Origin: Cristatella mucedo | Taxonomy: Eukaryota; Bryozoa; Phylactolaemata; Cristatellidae | Direction: 5' to 3' | Length of the DNA: 64,000 bases | NCBI GenBank assembly: GCA_009760855.2 | Contig: WPIO01000095.1 | Coordinates: forward strand, 1,089,001-1,153,000 | In this document: positions 1 through 10,904 of the stretch, piece after piece | How positions within the stretch are numbered: the stretch's first letter is position 1 | Layout: each line of letters begins with the position of its first letter | Made by a program: the position numbers and the translations under genes | The notes under the pieces: model-generated | Database searches by the model: none | Told to the model about the DNA's origin: nothing | Seen by the model: only the letters and a program-made list of their open reading frames with translations

Positions 1-27
1 GTGTAGACACCTTTGCACTGTACGTAC

Positions 28-150
28 CCGAACCGTTGTCACGCGCTGGAACACCGGAAGAACGAGCTCGGCCAAAAAGGAGAACGCTACCGGAATTGCG
101 GGCATCTTCTTCGGCGATGTCAGACCTGGACAAACGACGCCGGGTGGAAT
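28..150 (-). CDS. Gene A exon 6 (GVVCPG)
   Basis: 123 nt, phase 0 to 0, identical in length and phase to gene B exon 6. The acceptor has a long pyrimidine tract ending TTTTTAG|ATTCCA; the donor is CGG|GTACGT. It encodes IPPGVVCPGL, a proline-rich linker and AFSFLAELVLP. It is the last exon of gene A inside the window. Confidence 0.88.
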
Positions 151-3100
151 CTAAAAACAAGGTTGAAAACAAAAAGTACCTTTCAATTTGTAGTCCAGAA
201 CTAAGTGTGCAGCAGGAACTAATGCAGCTCTTTCGCTGAGCCGTTTCTGTCAGTATCTTCCAACTGCAATGCAATCTCCTCTTAAACTTGTCGCGTAATG
301 GTTGTTTCGTATCTCTGTTGCAAGCGAAGCAGGAGCGTAGCCAAGATTTTCCAGGGAATGAGCATTCACCGAGTTCGGCCTCAACCGAAACTCTTTCGTA
401 TGACGTCATACGGACAATTTCCGGGTCGCCGGAGCGACCGTGCCAAGTGCAGGCGAGACTCTTTTCTGATACCCCTAACTTACTTGGACAGTGGCATGCT
501 TGGGTACTAGAGAGATTACGTATAGTTTTATAATTTTTGGCAATGGCATGAATAAGAAAGTAACATAAAGTGCTATGCTCACAACATTTCTGTTAATAAT
601 ACGATTTAAATTCATCTGTACCTCCACAAAGCCACAACGACTAAGTGGTAGCTAAGCAGTAGAGTTTTCTATCGCTCATTCTGAGCGTAAGTGGCTTTCG
701 GTGCGCATGTGCTAGTCAAAATGCTTTATCTCAACGAAGAACAAGGAGGAAGCCTGGCTGAGTCTGGAGGCCTATCGAGACGGTGAGCAGCCTGGAAGCA
801 GTAGCGAAGGGCGGCTGAAAAGCACGTGCCACAATCGGTATTGCAAGAGAAGATAGCGTCGCGTAAGAATTGTTTAGGTGAGCTCCACAGCCTAGGACCT
901 GCAGAGCAAAAGCTTCTGTCGCCATCAATCCTTAAGCAAAAGAATATGACAGTTAAATTATTGTATATAAAGGACCCGGGGACACAAGGAGGCAGAAATC
1001 TTTGCAGCAGTTTAGCAAGTTATGAAGGAGTCGAACCATGGTGAGCCTTAAGGGTCAGCTTAAGAGTTTTGCTCTGTATCCGTTGATCGGCCGGGAGCCA
1101 TCGCAGCTCTTCAGCAAGTGAGACACGTGGCTGAATTACTCGAAATCGGTCGACCAACCTTGCAGCTACTTTCATCGCCAGCTGCAGAGTCATGATGGCT
1201 TTATTGGTAGCCGAGTCAATACTGAATTCCAGCAGCAGTCCTGCCTAAAGGAGGCCGCGGATCTAGAAAGAGCTTGAGGCAGCCAAAGTGGTAGACAGTC
1301 CCTAATCTTTTTCATCCTAGGCACTTTGCACACGCTATAAAGAAAGCGTGTCAACTGTTTACGTTTACATGACACGTTAAAACTCAGAACAAACAGGATC
1401 GCAAGTTTCTCCTCATGCGAGCTTGAAACTCCGTAACTCCGGCCGGTACACTTTATGGAACTTCGCGATTCGCAAACGGAAATTGGTAAATACGGTGTAT
1501 ACATAATAATAATACATTTGAAAAAGCCCGCTCAGAGAACTCCATCTCTTTCTGGGCGCTTTGCAATACATAGTGCGCGGCTAGCTCTTTAGGAATCTCT
1601 GCTGTCGCAAGAAATTCGTCACTCGCATGCTCATAGGTTGACACATGACTTCTTTCAGATTATTGCATTCTCCGCAAGATTCTCGCTATGGCGTCGAAGA
1701 AGAAGACCGTAGAGTCAAAGCCGTAGCCGTAAATCGGTCGCTACACCGGAAGGGGACGGCGCGCTACGGGACGAGTGCCAGGCCTCGTCGAGGCGCTGCC
1801 TCTTCGAAGCTCTCCTACAGTCTCGCGCTGGCGCGCATGCGTCCAGCAGCAGCAGTGACGCAGGAATCGATCGCGTGGCGGCAAACGATCGGATTGGTTA
1901 CCTCCACCCGACTCATGCGCTCATCGTCGCGCAGCTGCGTACGAAAATGAGCGAACTCGTAGCTGTGGCTGATTGGCCGCAGCTGGCCAGACGAGACGTC
2001 CCGGGTAGTTCCGTTGATGGTCAATCGCAAGGGAATCTGCGGTGCTCCCGATGCGCTGCTCCAGTTGCTGGCTACAAGCGGCCGCGAGTTACACTGGGTC
2101 GGCAGATACCGGGCCGCCGCCGCAGCGCGAGTGAACTCTGCGCCTCGCTGTCGCAAGTCAGCTGCCCGTCGGAGCGGCCTGCTGGCGTAGAAGTGTCGCC
2201 GAAAGCGAGCCCGAGTGCAGCCGTTCGCTTAGCCGAGCGCACTATGTGGTACACGTGAGCGACTAGCAAGAATTCGATTTAGGGGAGCGTCGGGCGGCCG
2301 TCGGGTCGACTTACCGGTGAAGTACCAGTTCGCTTTTACTGTGGTTGTCGAAGATTCCAGATAAATGCAGTTCTCCCACCAATCTGCCGGGATACCTCTC
2401 GCGGTAGTCATACCCTATGAAGCAGCCGCGGCAAATGGCCGCCAGTGCCCTCGCAGCGCATGCAGGAGGCCGGCGCGCGCCCCACTCCGTCGGGAGTCAA
2501 AGGGCGAGGCGAAGGGTGTTGCGCCGCCTTGGCGAACCTTGTAGATAGCTGGGAACTTGGTGGACAGGAACCAGGCACCCTGCGAGGTGAAGACCTGTTT
2601 GTCACTGCCGTCCGTTGGGATTTTCTCTCCAAACAAGTATCTGTCGGGCGCGTCTGACGTCTGTCCGACGGTGCAAGAGACCGTGCCTAGAGCGCCGCAC
2701 GCGAAGACAGGCGGCGCGCGTGAGGAGAGAGCGCGTGCGCACGAAGCGAGAAAGCGACGGGAAGGCGCCGGGCGACCGGCGCCTTCCCGTCGGCACGAAG
2801 ACGTCAGCCCGAGAAGCGGCGAGCGAGCAGCGTCGGTGCCCGGAAGCGGACGAAGCGTCGTCCGGTTGCCACTTGGCCCGCAAAGAAAGCTCTGAAGGGA
2901 CGCTCTGCGGTCCCGAGGCGGCAATAGGAAAACGAAGCCAAGGTCGGCTGATTCGGTGACCTCGTTTTCTATACGGCGGAGGAGCTTTAGTGCTATAGCT
3001 CCGCTTGCAGTGGGCCACAAGGACTTGCAAGCTACAACCATTTGATCATGCTTCCTTTGCAGCAAATGTAAAGTGCCCAGAGAGAGATAGAGTTCTGTGA

Positions 3101-5565
3101 GGCCCCTATAAATATGTATTATCATTGCGATTATTAAAACTCAAATCCTGGGTCGTATAGTGCGAGCTCCTGACTTCTGGGCTAAGAGCGAGCGTATTAC
3201 GGAGTACCGCTAAGCGCGCGCCCTTCTCAACCTTAACGACCAGAACGCCTATGTAATGTAATGCACCTCCGTCCATAACTCCACAAAGACTACGTGGGTG
3301 TTACGCAGTGGAGTTTTGTATAATACACTCAAAGCCTACGCGGCTTTCGGTACGCATTCGGTAGCCAACAGACTTCATCTTATGTGATAAAGTGAAAGTT
3401 GGAAGCATAGCTGAGTCAGGAGACGGGGATACAAAGAGCAGTTGAGGTAGTAGCATGGAAGTAGCAGCTCAGAGCAGCTGGAAAGGATGTGCCATAGTCT
3501 GCATCCAGGTGATACGATGTTCATTTTTAGTGCAATTAATTGCTCTAAGGAGTAAGTGTCTTACTACCCGACGTCACCAGCTAGTTTTCGCAGTTAAAGA
3601 ATTGACGCCGGGGCGTAACTGGACATCCGTATCCGAGTATCCGGGTACTGACAGGCTGACGCCTGGCTCGAGCCGTGGGGACGCGTGCTGCACGAAACGA
3701 AGATCAGAATCAGTAGCCGTTCAAGGCACTCGATCTTCTCAAACTTGCACAAGTACGTACTGCGGAGCAGCTGTCAAATTCAGTGGCTCGCCTACGAGCG
3801 ATTCCGATAATGGCATACTGAAACGCCCGAGCGTTTTCATATCAATAAGGGTGCATTTTCGTAGCACCCTCAGAGAAATTAATCGCTGCCTAAGCACTTT
3901 ACAGTTTCTGTAAAGGAAGCATGATCAGATGGTTGATGTGAACACTAACGTGTGTCAACCAGCATGACCTAGCTAGAGGTGACCGGCACAGCGTAAACGT
4001 GTATATATGGTTAGTGCGTCACGCGCGGCCTTGTGCGGCCGTGATGCTAGCGTGTGAGCGAGTCCAAGCATATCCAATCATAACATTGCTAAAATTCGGG
4101 CTTGTTTAGATAAAGATACCACGTCCAAGTTGGTCCATGCATTCGTGACCTCCCGTCTCGACTTCTGCAACTCACTGCTTACTGGCCTACCAGCATGTGC
4201 GATCAGGCGATTGCAGCTGGTGCAAAACTCTGCAGCTAGGCTTGTCTGTCGTGAGCGTCACAGTTGCCACATTTAAAAGGAACCTAAAAACACACCTATT
4301 TAGGACAGCATTTAGTGGGTCCCTGTGATTCGTCCTTGATGTGCTTATGCGTGCTGACACTGTGCATGCTGCCACTAACCACATTTGCATGCTGACCCTG
4401 TGCATGTCACCCTTAACCATATTATTCATTTCGTTTGTTTTTCAAGCATGATTTTACTTACCATTCAATTGCATTTCACTTTACAGCAAATGTAAAGCGC
4501 CTAGAGAGAGATTAAGTTCTCTGAGGGCGCTTTATCAAGTGAATTATTATTATTATTATTATTATAAGCAAAAGACCGCTGCCGCCGCCACAGAATTCTA
4601 CGGACTAAATTCTATACGCGGTTAATACGGACCCAATTCTGAAAACAAGCGAAAACTATGTAGAGGATAGCGAAAACTATGCGAAAGAAAATCAGCTGCT
4701 TCTCAAAGCCGCGCCGTCTTACTCAATGCCGTCCTACTTTGTGCATGCTGGGGCCTGCTCGTCTACAACAGCGCCATGCACATCCGCTGCCCGTTGCTGC
4801 TGACGTCATTTAAATTTCCTTTGTTCCCATAAGCATTCCCGTATTGTTGTCATCATTTCGGGTCTTTAGAGGTGGATGCAACCGCACACGGTCAGTACTC
4901 GTTCTTCCAAATCCGCTAGCAATAACACTCACTCGGTGGTCAGAAATTACTTTATTTAGCTGCTTGCTACACTATTCTTCTAATATAATTTGCGTTTACA
5001 TATATGCGTGTCTACAACACTGTGGTCGCCGCAACTATCCGCCTATTTAGTTGGTGTGCGCGAGCCAACGTAGCTCTACGTTAATAGGCGCGCCTTACGA
5101 ATTCGCAGTAAGCCACGTGTGGACCGGAGTGCGTTGGCGAGTCCGCTGCGCAGCCGCGCGGGCTAAGCGGGCATTAACTTTGGGATGCGCGCGTAGAAAT
5201 GAACTGCAGCCTCCGCCGCTGGCCAGTATCGCAAGGCACTCACTGTTGCCGAGTTGTGTCAGGAGCACCAGCTGGTTGTTCTTGAAGTCGAACACCTCGG
5301 TGAACACGCCCGTGCCGATTCCGTTAATGTTAGCTTCTTCGCGTATCTTCACAATGTCGTTAATCTCGTCGACTACTTCGAGGCTGTCCACCGTGTACTT
5401 CTTGTCCACGATGTTGGCCTCGACGGCCGCGTAGAAGCTCTTTGGTAGTGTGGGCACCTGCTTTCCCGTCGCTAGGAGGAGCGGGGCGAGAGCGCGCTGC
5501 GAGCGGGGCGAGAGCGCGAGCCCGAGCCGCCGTCGCGAGCGACGAGCAGCTGACACCGAGTTGCT

Positions 5566-5600
<35 letters not shown>

Positions 5601-5791
5601 CGGACGGCCAGCGGCGAACGCCGCGGAGGGTCGGGTTTGCGTCCAAAGCGAGGCGTCGCGCGTATGCAGGAGCCGCGGTTCGCCCGAAACCCACCGACGT
5701 ATTCTCCCGGATTGCAGACGCTGGTGTCGATTTGGCCGGCAGCGCTGGCCGCCAGCGCCGCCACTAGGAAAAGCATCGGCACCGCACCCAT
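28..5791 (-). CDS. Gene A: tandem paralogue of gene B, first six exons, runs off left edge
   Basis: Exons in transcript order: 5695-5791, 5244-5471, 2538-2686, 2315-2414, 1902-2071, 28-150 (867 nt, 289 codons, all phases compatible). The product begins with a signal peptide (residues 1-19, ending near SAAG/Q) and then the same LolA-like first half as gene B: LPKSFYAAVEAN, DRYLFGE, RGIPADWWENCIY, NWYFT, YEFAHF, GVVCPG. Exons 3, 5 and 6 have the same lengths as their gene B counterparts (149, 170 and 123 nt) and all six share splice phases, so A and B are duplicates. The second half, transmembrane helix and stop must lie left of base 1. Nothing suggests a pseudogene: no frameshift or stop was found. 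One donor (after exon 3) is GTTCGC, weaker than the rest. Function is unknown; a secreted or surface protein is inferred. Confidence 0.88.
617..840 (+). repeat. Unclassified ~200-bp dispersed repeat, copy 1
   Basis: CTGTACCTCCACAAAGCCAC, GTGGCTTTCGGTGCGCATGT, AATGCTTTATCTCAACGAAG. Shared with copies at 3.3 and 10.5 kb. In gene A intron 5. Confidence 0.65.
1503..1572 (-). repeat. LINE-tail copy
   Basis: Reverse complement of the family tail: ATT array, then CGCTCAGAGAACT...ATCTCTTTCT and GGGCGC. Confidence 0.6.
1902..2071 (-). CDS. Gene A exon 5
   Basis: 170 nt, identical in length and phase to gene B exon 5. It encodes SNWSSASGAPQIPLRLTING and HSYEFAHFRTQL. The acceptor is CTTGTAG|CCAGCA and the donor GTGGAG|GTAACC. 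Confidence 0.9.
2315..2414 (-). CDS. Gene A exon 4 (RGI..DWW motif)
   Basis: Acceptor TTCATAG|GGTATG, donor ACCG|GTAAGT, phase 0 to 1. It encodes GMTTARGIPADWWENCIY and VKANWYFT, the most recognisable signature of the family. The matching B exon encodes [13 protein letters not shown] and VKANWFFS. Confidence 0.92.
2538..2686 (-). CDS. Gene A exon 3
   Basis: 149 nt, the same length as gene B exon 3. It encodes TVSCTVGQ, DRYLFGEKIP, FTSQGAWFLSTKFP and ends in YK. The acceptor is CTCTAG|GCACGG. The donor reads AAG|GTTCGC, a weak match to consensus, but the position is fixed by homology to B. Confidence 0.85.
3032..3135 (+). repeat. LINE-tail copy
   Basis: CATGCTTCCTTTGCAGCAAA, TGTAAAGTGCC and a degenerate tail ending in ATT-rich sequence. 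Lies in gene A intron 2. Confidence 0.6.
3259..3500 (+). repeat. Unclassified ~200-bp dispersed repeat, copy 2
   Basis: AATGCACCTCCGTCCATAAC, GCGGCTTTCGGTACGCATTC, CTTCATCTTATGTGATAAAG, GCATAGCTGAGTCAGGAGAC. In gene A intron 2. Confidence 0.65.
3835..3935 (-). repeat. LINE-tail copy
   Basis: Reverse complement of the tail: GCACCCTCAGAGAAATTAAT, then AAGGAAGCATGATCA. In gene A intron 2. Confidence 0.6.
4081..4564 (+). mobile_element. LINE 3' end with reverse-transcriptase C-terminus (CR1/L2-like)
   Basis: Encodes NIAKIRACLDKDTTSKLVHA, then SRLDFCNSLLTGLP and [13 protein letters not shown], the classic CR1/L2 post-RT block. After a deletion comes TFKRNLKTHLFRTAFSG, then 3' UTR, the tail hairpin and an ATT array. 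This is the best single witness of the LINE family that seeds most copies in the window. Confidence 0.82.
5244..5471 (-). CDS. Gene A exon 2 (LolA-like start)
   Basis: 228 nt from acceptor CCTAG|CGACGG to donor AACA|GTGAGT. It encodes VPTLPKSFYAAVEANIV, a VDSLEVVDE strand and a FDFKNNQLVLL strand, nearly the same pattern as gene B exon 2. Intron 1 is only 223 bp, GC-rich, and contains a CT microsatellite. Confidence 0.9.
5563..5600. repeat. (CT)n/(CG)n tract in gene A intron 1
   Basis: CT units running into GCGCGCGCGC inside the 223-bp first intron of gene A; on the transcript strand it is a purine GA run. Confidence 0.9.
5695..5791 (-). CDS. Gene A exon 1 (signal peptide)
   Basis: ATG at 5791 opens MGAVPMLFLVAALAASAAG, a typical signal peptide, followed by mature sequence with VCNPGEYV. 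This mirrors VCNPSSYTG at the same place in gene B exon 1. The donor GTCG|GTGGGT leaves phase 1. An in-frame extension upstream exists, but this Met gives the cleanest signal peptide. Confidence 0.85.
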
Positions 5792-7450
5792 TCTGCCTCC
5801 GGCACCTTCGATAGAACTCCGACGCAAAGAACGCGTAGCACCTGCGGCGAGAAAGACGCGGCGCGCGTCGCAGAGCGAGCACGACCGGCGCTCTCGAAAC
5901 GGCGTGGGGGTGGCGCGAGACCGTCCCGCTTTGCTTCGGTTGTGGTTACGCCGGCTTACAATGACAGCAGCTCAGAGACGCTCATCAAACTTCGGTAAGG
6001 ACAGTACGGACGACAGCTCCTGTTTCCGGGAGAAAGAAAGGAACAGGGAGAGACGTAGAGGGGGAGAGAGGGAGAACATCGGCTTCCGTGCTGCCTAGCC
6101 GCGGTGAAAGAAAGCCTCGGGGTGCATTCTGCCAGCGGCGGCGCAGATCTAGCGAGCTGATTTACCAGCCTTGCCTACGGAGTGGCAGAGGAGCCATAAT
6201 TAACGGTCGTCGCCACCGCTTGCAGTGGGCAATGCGTACGCAATATTTAGCCGCTCATTTCGCTTCTCGGCACCGTCGATGAAGCGAGGAGCAGCCGAAC
6301 CGCGATCGTCGGGCGCGGTTCGGCGGAACGTGCGCACAGACTGAGTGCAGCGGAAGTCTCTCCTGGTCGCAGGCGGCGACGAATGGTCACGCGACTCGAC
6401 GACGCGCATCCGCCCCCACCCGGACCCAAGAAGAACGCTTCCACTTTCAACTCTGCTTAGACGCTGCCCACACTGCAGAGTCTTAGCTCACCGCTGCCCG
6501 GAGCCCACGAATTCGCATCGCAAGCAGCAGAGGCGACGGCGCAGCCCGACGGGCAAGTAGGCGAATTTCTTCTCGCAGGCGTCCGCAGTAGCCGCGCGCG
6601 ACCCTTGACCCAAAGTCATGAACGAGGCCGTCCGCGCGCACCTCGCCTCTTCGCGAGCTTTGGAAAAGCGAGCTGGGCGCGCATCGAGGCGGCACGGAGG
6701 TGGCGCCGGGGTAGCGCCGGCGGAATGGTCGCGTGCCGCCGCCTGGCCGCCGCTGGTTTAACAGTTCAGCGCCGGTGGTCGTTAAATGACGCGCGACACA
6801 AACCGCGTGCGCGCGCCCGCGTGCGAGTGCCCCCTCGAACGGGATATGACGGCGGCGCTCACCTGCTTCTCAAGAGCCGACGGACTCAAGACAGCCTTCG
6901 CGTTGATTAGCCGGCGGCCGTTGAGTGCCTCTTGACGCCCAGGGACGCGCGTCGCCGATGAGCCGACGGTCGACTCGGCGGTCGTCGTTTGACGCTGTCG
7001 CGCTCCACCCCCCGGATTGACGCCCCTTCCGCCAGACCGATACGGAAGGTCAGAGTACGCGCTTTCTCTCTTTCTCCCTCGCTTCGGCCGCTCGGTGGTT
7101 AGATAAAGCTCGCTAGACGAGCGCGGTTAGATGCGCGGCGAGCCTGAAGCGCCGACGTCGATGGCGGACTGGGGCGTTGGCTACTGCGAATGTGTCGGAG
7201 TGTTAGCAGCGTGGCGAGACGCTCTCCGTCCTTCCTAAAGCAGTTCGTCGCGGCGATTTACTCGGAGCCCAAGGGGCTCACGCTTTACTAGCCGACGAGT
7301 TCCGAGCCGTTTCTTTATCCGTCTTTTCGTTATCGTCCTTAAGTACATAAACGCTTTCGGCTATTCTCCCAGCAGCGTCCGATCAACTGTTATCCAACGC
7401 AAGTGCGAGCGCGAGACGGCTTCGGTTTGCTAAAGCGCACCGCCACGATT
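5792..7450 (-). promoter_or_regulatory. CpG-rich block upstream of gene A
   Basis: Very CpG-rich stretch immediately 5' of the gene A start codon (minus strand). It carries no recognisable coding sequence; open frames here are composition artefacts. Expected location of the A promoter and 5' UTR, but no TATA box or initiator can be singled out. A SINE-like fragment sits at about 6165-6236. Confidence 0.4.
6165..6236 (-). repeat. SINE-2 fragment in the gene A upstream block
   Basis: GGAGCCATAATTAACGGTCG and CCACCGCTTGCAGTGGGCAA match the reverse complement of the SINE-2 body. Confidence 0.45.
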
Positions 7451-7562
7451 AACTGTTTAAAGATTGGCCTCCATAAGATGAGAAGACAAACGATTTTCCC
7501 CACAGAGATAAAGTAAGGGAAAGAGAGAGTGAGAGAGAGAGAGAGAGAAATAGAGAATGAGA

Positions 7563-7715
7563 GAGAGAGAAAAAATATAATTCATTTATATAGCGCCCCA
7601 AGAGAAATTAATCTCTATTCAGGCGCTTCATATATGCATCGGGGCTCGAGCCCACGACCTCAGTCAGACCTTGGTCGGGGCGAGCACCTTAACCGCTAGA
7701 CCAAACCAGTTCGGC
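7563..7715 (-). mobile_element. SINE-1 copy
   Basis: Reverse complement: GCGCCCCAAGAGAAATTAAT tail, then GGGCTCGAGCCC and ACCTTAACCGCTAGACCAAA. Flanked by GA microsatellites. Confidence 0.75.
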
Positions 7716-7730
7716 GAGAGAGAAAGAGCG

Positions 7731-7801
<71 letters not shown>
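7731..7801. repeat. (GA)n microsatellite
   Basis: About 35 uninterrupted GA units; a second interrupted GA tract lies at 7520-7571, with a SINE-1 copy between them. Confidence 0.95.
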
Positions 7802-7803
<2 letters not shown>

Positions 7804-7939
7804 GCCAGTGGTTACTGGTGAAGGAGGTCCACGGAAGTCAGCGGCTGCTCAGGTTCCAGCTGCTGACCTGCCGCTTGCTTCGCCGCAGGCCCCTCACTGT
7901 GTGAGCAGAGGGCTGCTTTCTCTCCCACTCGATTGATAC

Positions 7940-8125
7940 TGATTGCCGATTGATACCGATCAAGGCCATGGTCAGCCGATTCTGCAGCCTCATTTATGCA
8001 GCGGCACAAGAGCCTCAGCGGTTACCAAACCCCGTTTGCAGCGAAGCGCGCATTAAAGGTGAGTCTAAAGGCAGGACTCGAACCGACGAATTGGGTCGTG
8101 AAGCGTGACCCCTTGACCTCAGACC
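7940..8125 (-). mobile_element. SINE-2 copy, diverged
   Basis: Reverse complement: GCAGCCTCATTTATGCAGCG, GAGCCTCAGCGGTTACC, and GCAGGACTCGAACCGACG (box B). Confidence 0.6.
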
Positions 8126-8797
8126 CACGGGCTGCCATTCATCTTCGTTGGGTCCCCTGTACCGTGGGAGCGTACGACGTCTCGAAAGTCGACGAAGAAC
8201 AGCATATCCAATTATAAACTTTGAGAATCTCCGGCGCGGGATCGGCCATGATGGTAATGATCTATAACTTGGCTTTCTGCGTACGTTAATACACTGCCTG
8301 CCGTATTGTCAATTCCATGTTTTGCTGCGCGAGACTGCTCGCACAAACATAACAGTCTTCGATGGCGGGCTGCTTCTCCCCAGCCAAGTCATTTATTCCA
8401 AGCTCGCTGCTGCTTGCTGCTGCTGCCTGCACATACTTTCGCTCAAAGCGCGGGTCTTAGCGTCTGATTGGCAGGTTTATGATCCGGCGACTGTCGGGCT
8501 CTGCCGTTTCCGCTCTCGCCTTGGCGAACTCGCAGGAGCAAGCCCGCCGGGCTACGGTGGCTGGTCAGTTAAAGTGCGACACCGTTCTCTCTTCATTTTT
8601 CCGAGACAATGGTCGAGAGAGCAGGCGGCAGCAGCGATCCAGCTGCCAGCTCAATCGCTGTAGGAAGATGCAGATCGTCATTCAAGACACTAACGGTTGC
8701 ATTTAAAAGCCAGCAGACAGCGAGCCCCTTGCTATTTGTGAACCTCCCAGTGGACGCCTACAGTCAGCAGCAAGAGCCTAAATTTGCTGCAGCAGCA

Positions 8798-8875
8798 GCA
8801 GACTTTACGTTTTTGGCTGCCTACGCGCGAGGCCGCCGCCGCGCGCGCGGAGGCAGCCGAAGCCGTAAAGTCTGC
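8798..8875. repeat. 25-bp imperfect inverted repeat with GC-rich loop
   Basis: Arms 8798-8822 and 8851-8875 (GCAGACTTTACG and GGCTGCCT blocks) pair at 22 of 25 positions, around a 28-nt loop made almost entirely of CG and GCC units. Confidence 0.75.
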
Positions 8876-10464
8876 TACTGGTTATCTGTTGGAATCTGTT
8901 ACTTGTGGAATTTTTCTGCTCTTCGTGTCGCTTTACTGCTGGATAAATTGAAGAATGGATTCGGAGATCGCTTTTTAGATGCTAGTCGAAGAGATAAAAC
9001 GCCGAGGCAAGCGGCCTTCATGTAAGACTGCAGATCAATTTCCTTGGCCGTGAGCGGAGTCTTTTCGCAAGTTACTGCTTCATGTAATTTTCATGCATTA
9101 GCACGCTTTCCCGTTTAGCCTAAACTGCTTTGCGGTATAGTTAAACTGGCTAAGAGAGCTGACTTTCGATTTGAATGCCACAAAGCCTTTCTGCAAGTCA
9201 AGCGCTTCTACGGCTGCCCTGTGAGTCCGGAGACGCTATCTACTGCAACCTATCTCTCTTAATTCATTTGTTTGTTCGATTGCCTAACAGATTGATCGTA
9301 TAGTTTTCACCAGCGTTCTGAAATACTACCTTGTTAAGGCCGGTCAATGCAAGCTGGAGTTGAAGGGATGTGGCGCGCCGCAAACTTTTTTTGGAGTCCC
9401 TTCCCAGTAGGAAATTCCGAGAGATCACGGCCCACCAGCCCCCACGGGCTACGCCCACCCCCTCTAGGAGTGCCAATACTTAGCCGCGCTACCAGCAGCC
9501 TCGATGCTCTGAACTCTGAATTCCAACCTCAACCGTCGCGCTGAACGCGTTTATCGAGCAGCGGGGTGTACCAGAACGACGACCAGCTCGAGTTGTCAAG
9601 GCGAGTCAAGCGCTGACCACTGATTCAAACCACGACCATCCTCGAACTGCTCGCGAATAGCTCGTCGATGACGGTCCTGGACGATGACGACCTCATTCTG
9701 CTCGTTGAGCAGCTGGTCGCAGCGGGAAGAACATGATGATATCGGCGACGCCATTCTTTTACGAAGCAACGAGCACGCGAGCCGAGCCGTACGACGTCAG
9801 CAATATTCGCAGAACACCGGCTCGTTAGTGCTCTGGATTAGTACCTGCAGAGCGCTGATCAAGCCGCCCCCCACGTTCGACGACGCATCGAAACCTTGTG
9901 TGGCGGCACGACAATTATCGATCGGACGACAACGATTCGACCGCCTGCATTTTGACGACCGCGGTACACATAGCAGAAGCGCATGCATGTGTCTGTCACG
10001 TACCTCAAGTCGACAAGTCATTCTCATAGTATTGAAGCCTCGATCTCGACAAAACGTTGCGGAGCGATGGCCAGCTGCTCTTTTTGTAGTGCATCGTTTG
10101 TCTCTTCCGCCATGTTTTAGGCATGGCCCATCGAGAAACCGCGGAGTTAGTTGGCATGAGCGAGGATGCGGTGTCTCTATATGTCCGGGGTGAGGTATTG
10201 CGGTGGTTTTGTTGAGCTTTCTCGAGCCTGAAGGTGGGACCGAATCGACGTCCCGTTTGCACAAGAGCTCGAGGAAGTTGCCTTAAGAGACTGAAGAGTT
10301 AAGAGACTCTTTCAACTCATCGCGGCCAGGAAAGGCATGCTACATAAGGAGTTTAAGAGTGTCAACTGACCCTTCGAATTGAATTCGATTGTCAGCCATC
10401 TCTTTGGCCGTCGGCTTATCGTGGTCGTACTTTTTTCTCATGACACACGCACCTACCTCAATAG

Positions 10465-10640
10465 CTCTCCTGACTCTGCTATGCTTCTCACTTTCTCTTC
10501 GTTGCATGAGATAAAGTCTGTTGGTTACCGAATGCGTGCCGAAAGCCGCTTAGGCTGTCAGTGCACTTTTCACAACTCTCCTGTTTAGCTCCCACATAGA
10601 CTTTGTGGCTTTGTGGAGTTACAGGCGGAGATACATTACA
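10465..10640 (-). repeat. Unclassified ~200-bp dispersed repeat, copy 3
   Basis: Reverse complement of the other two: CTCCTGACTCTGCTATGCTT, GAATGCGTGCCGAAAGCCGC, TTTGTGGAGTTACAGGCGGA. Lies between genes A and B. Confidence 0.65.
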
Positions 10641-10904
10641 TTAAATTACATCACCTCTTTATTGAGAAAAACTCCCGAATGTTTGCACCACATCGTTGTG
10701 GAGAGTGCTATCGCCGCCTCGATGAAAGAGAAGTTTGCAGTCCTGATGCTGCTACTGATCCTCTTTCAGTTGTTAAACCCCCGGTTGAAGAATCTGTCCA
10801 CGCTGACAGTGCCTAAGTGCGGGAAGAGAAGTGGAAACATTCGGCATTCTTGGTTTTGAAGGAGTACACTAATGAATCCGCCGCGATGGCACACTAGGTA
10901 AGCT

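Noticed and set aside
2415-3125. 236-codon minus-strand open frame
   Set aside because: Only its central 149 nt (exon 3 of gene A) has homology to gene B; the rest is intron and GC-rich sequence.
5442-6098. 218-codon plus-strand open frame, the longest in the window
   Set aside because: It runs antisense through gene A exons 1-2 and CpG-rich flank; its Arg/Ala/Ser-rich product reflects composition, while the opposite strand carries the conserved exons.
9669-9752. Short frame MTVLDDDDLILLVEQ resembling some transposase N-termini
   Set aside because: Ends in TGA after about 28 codons and nothing downstream matches a transposase.
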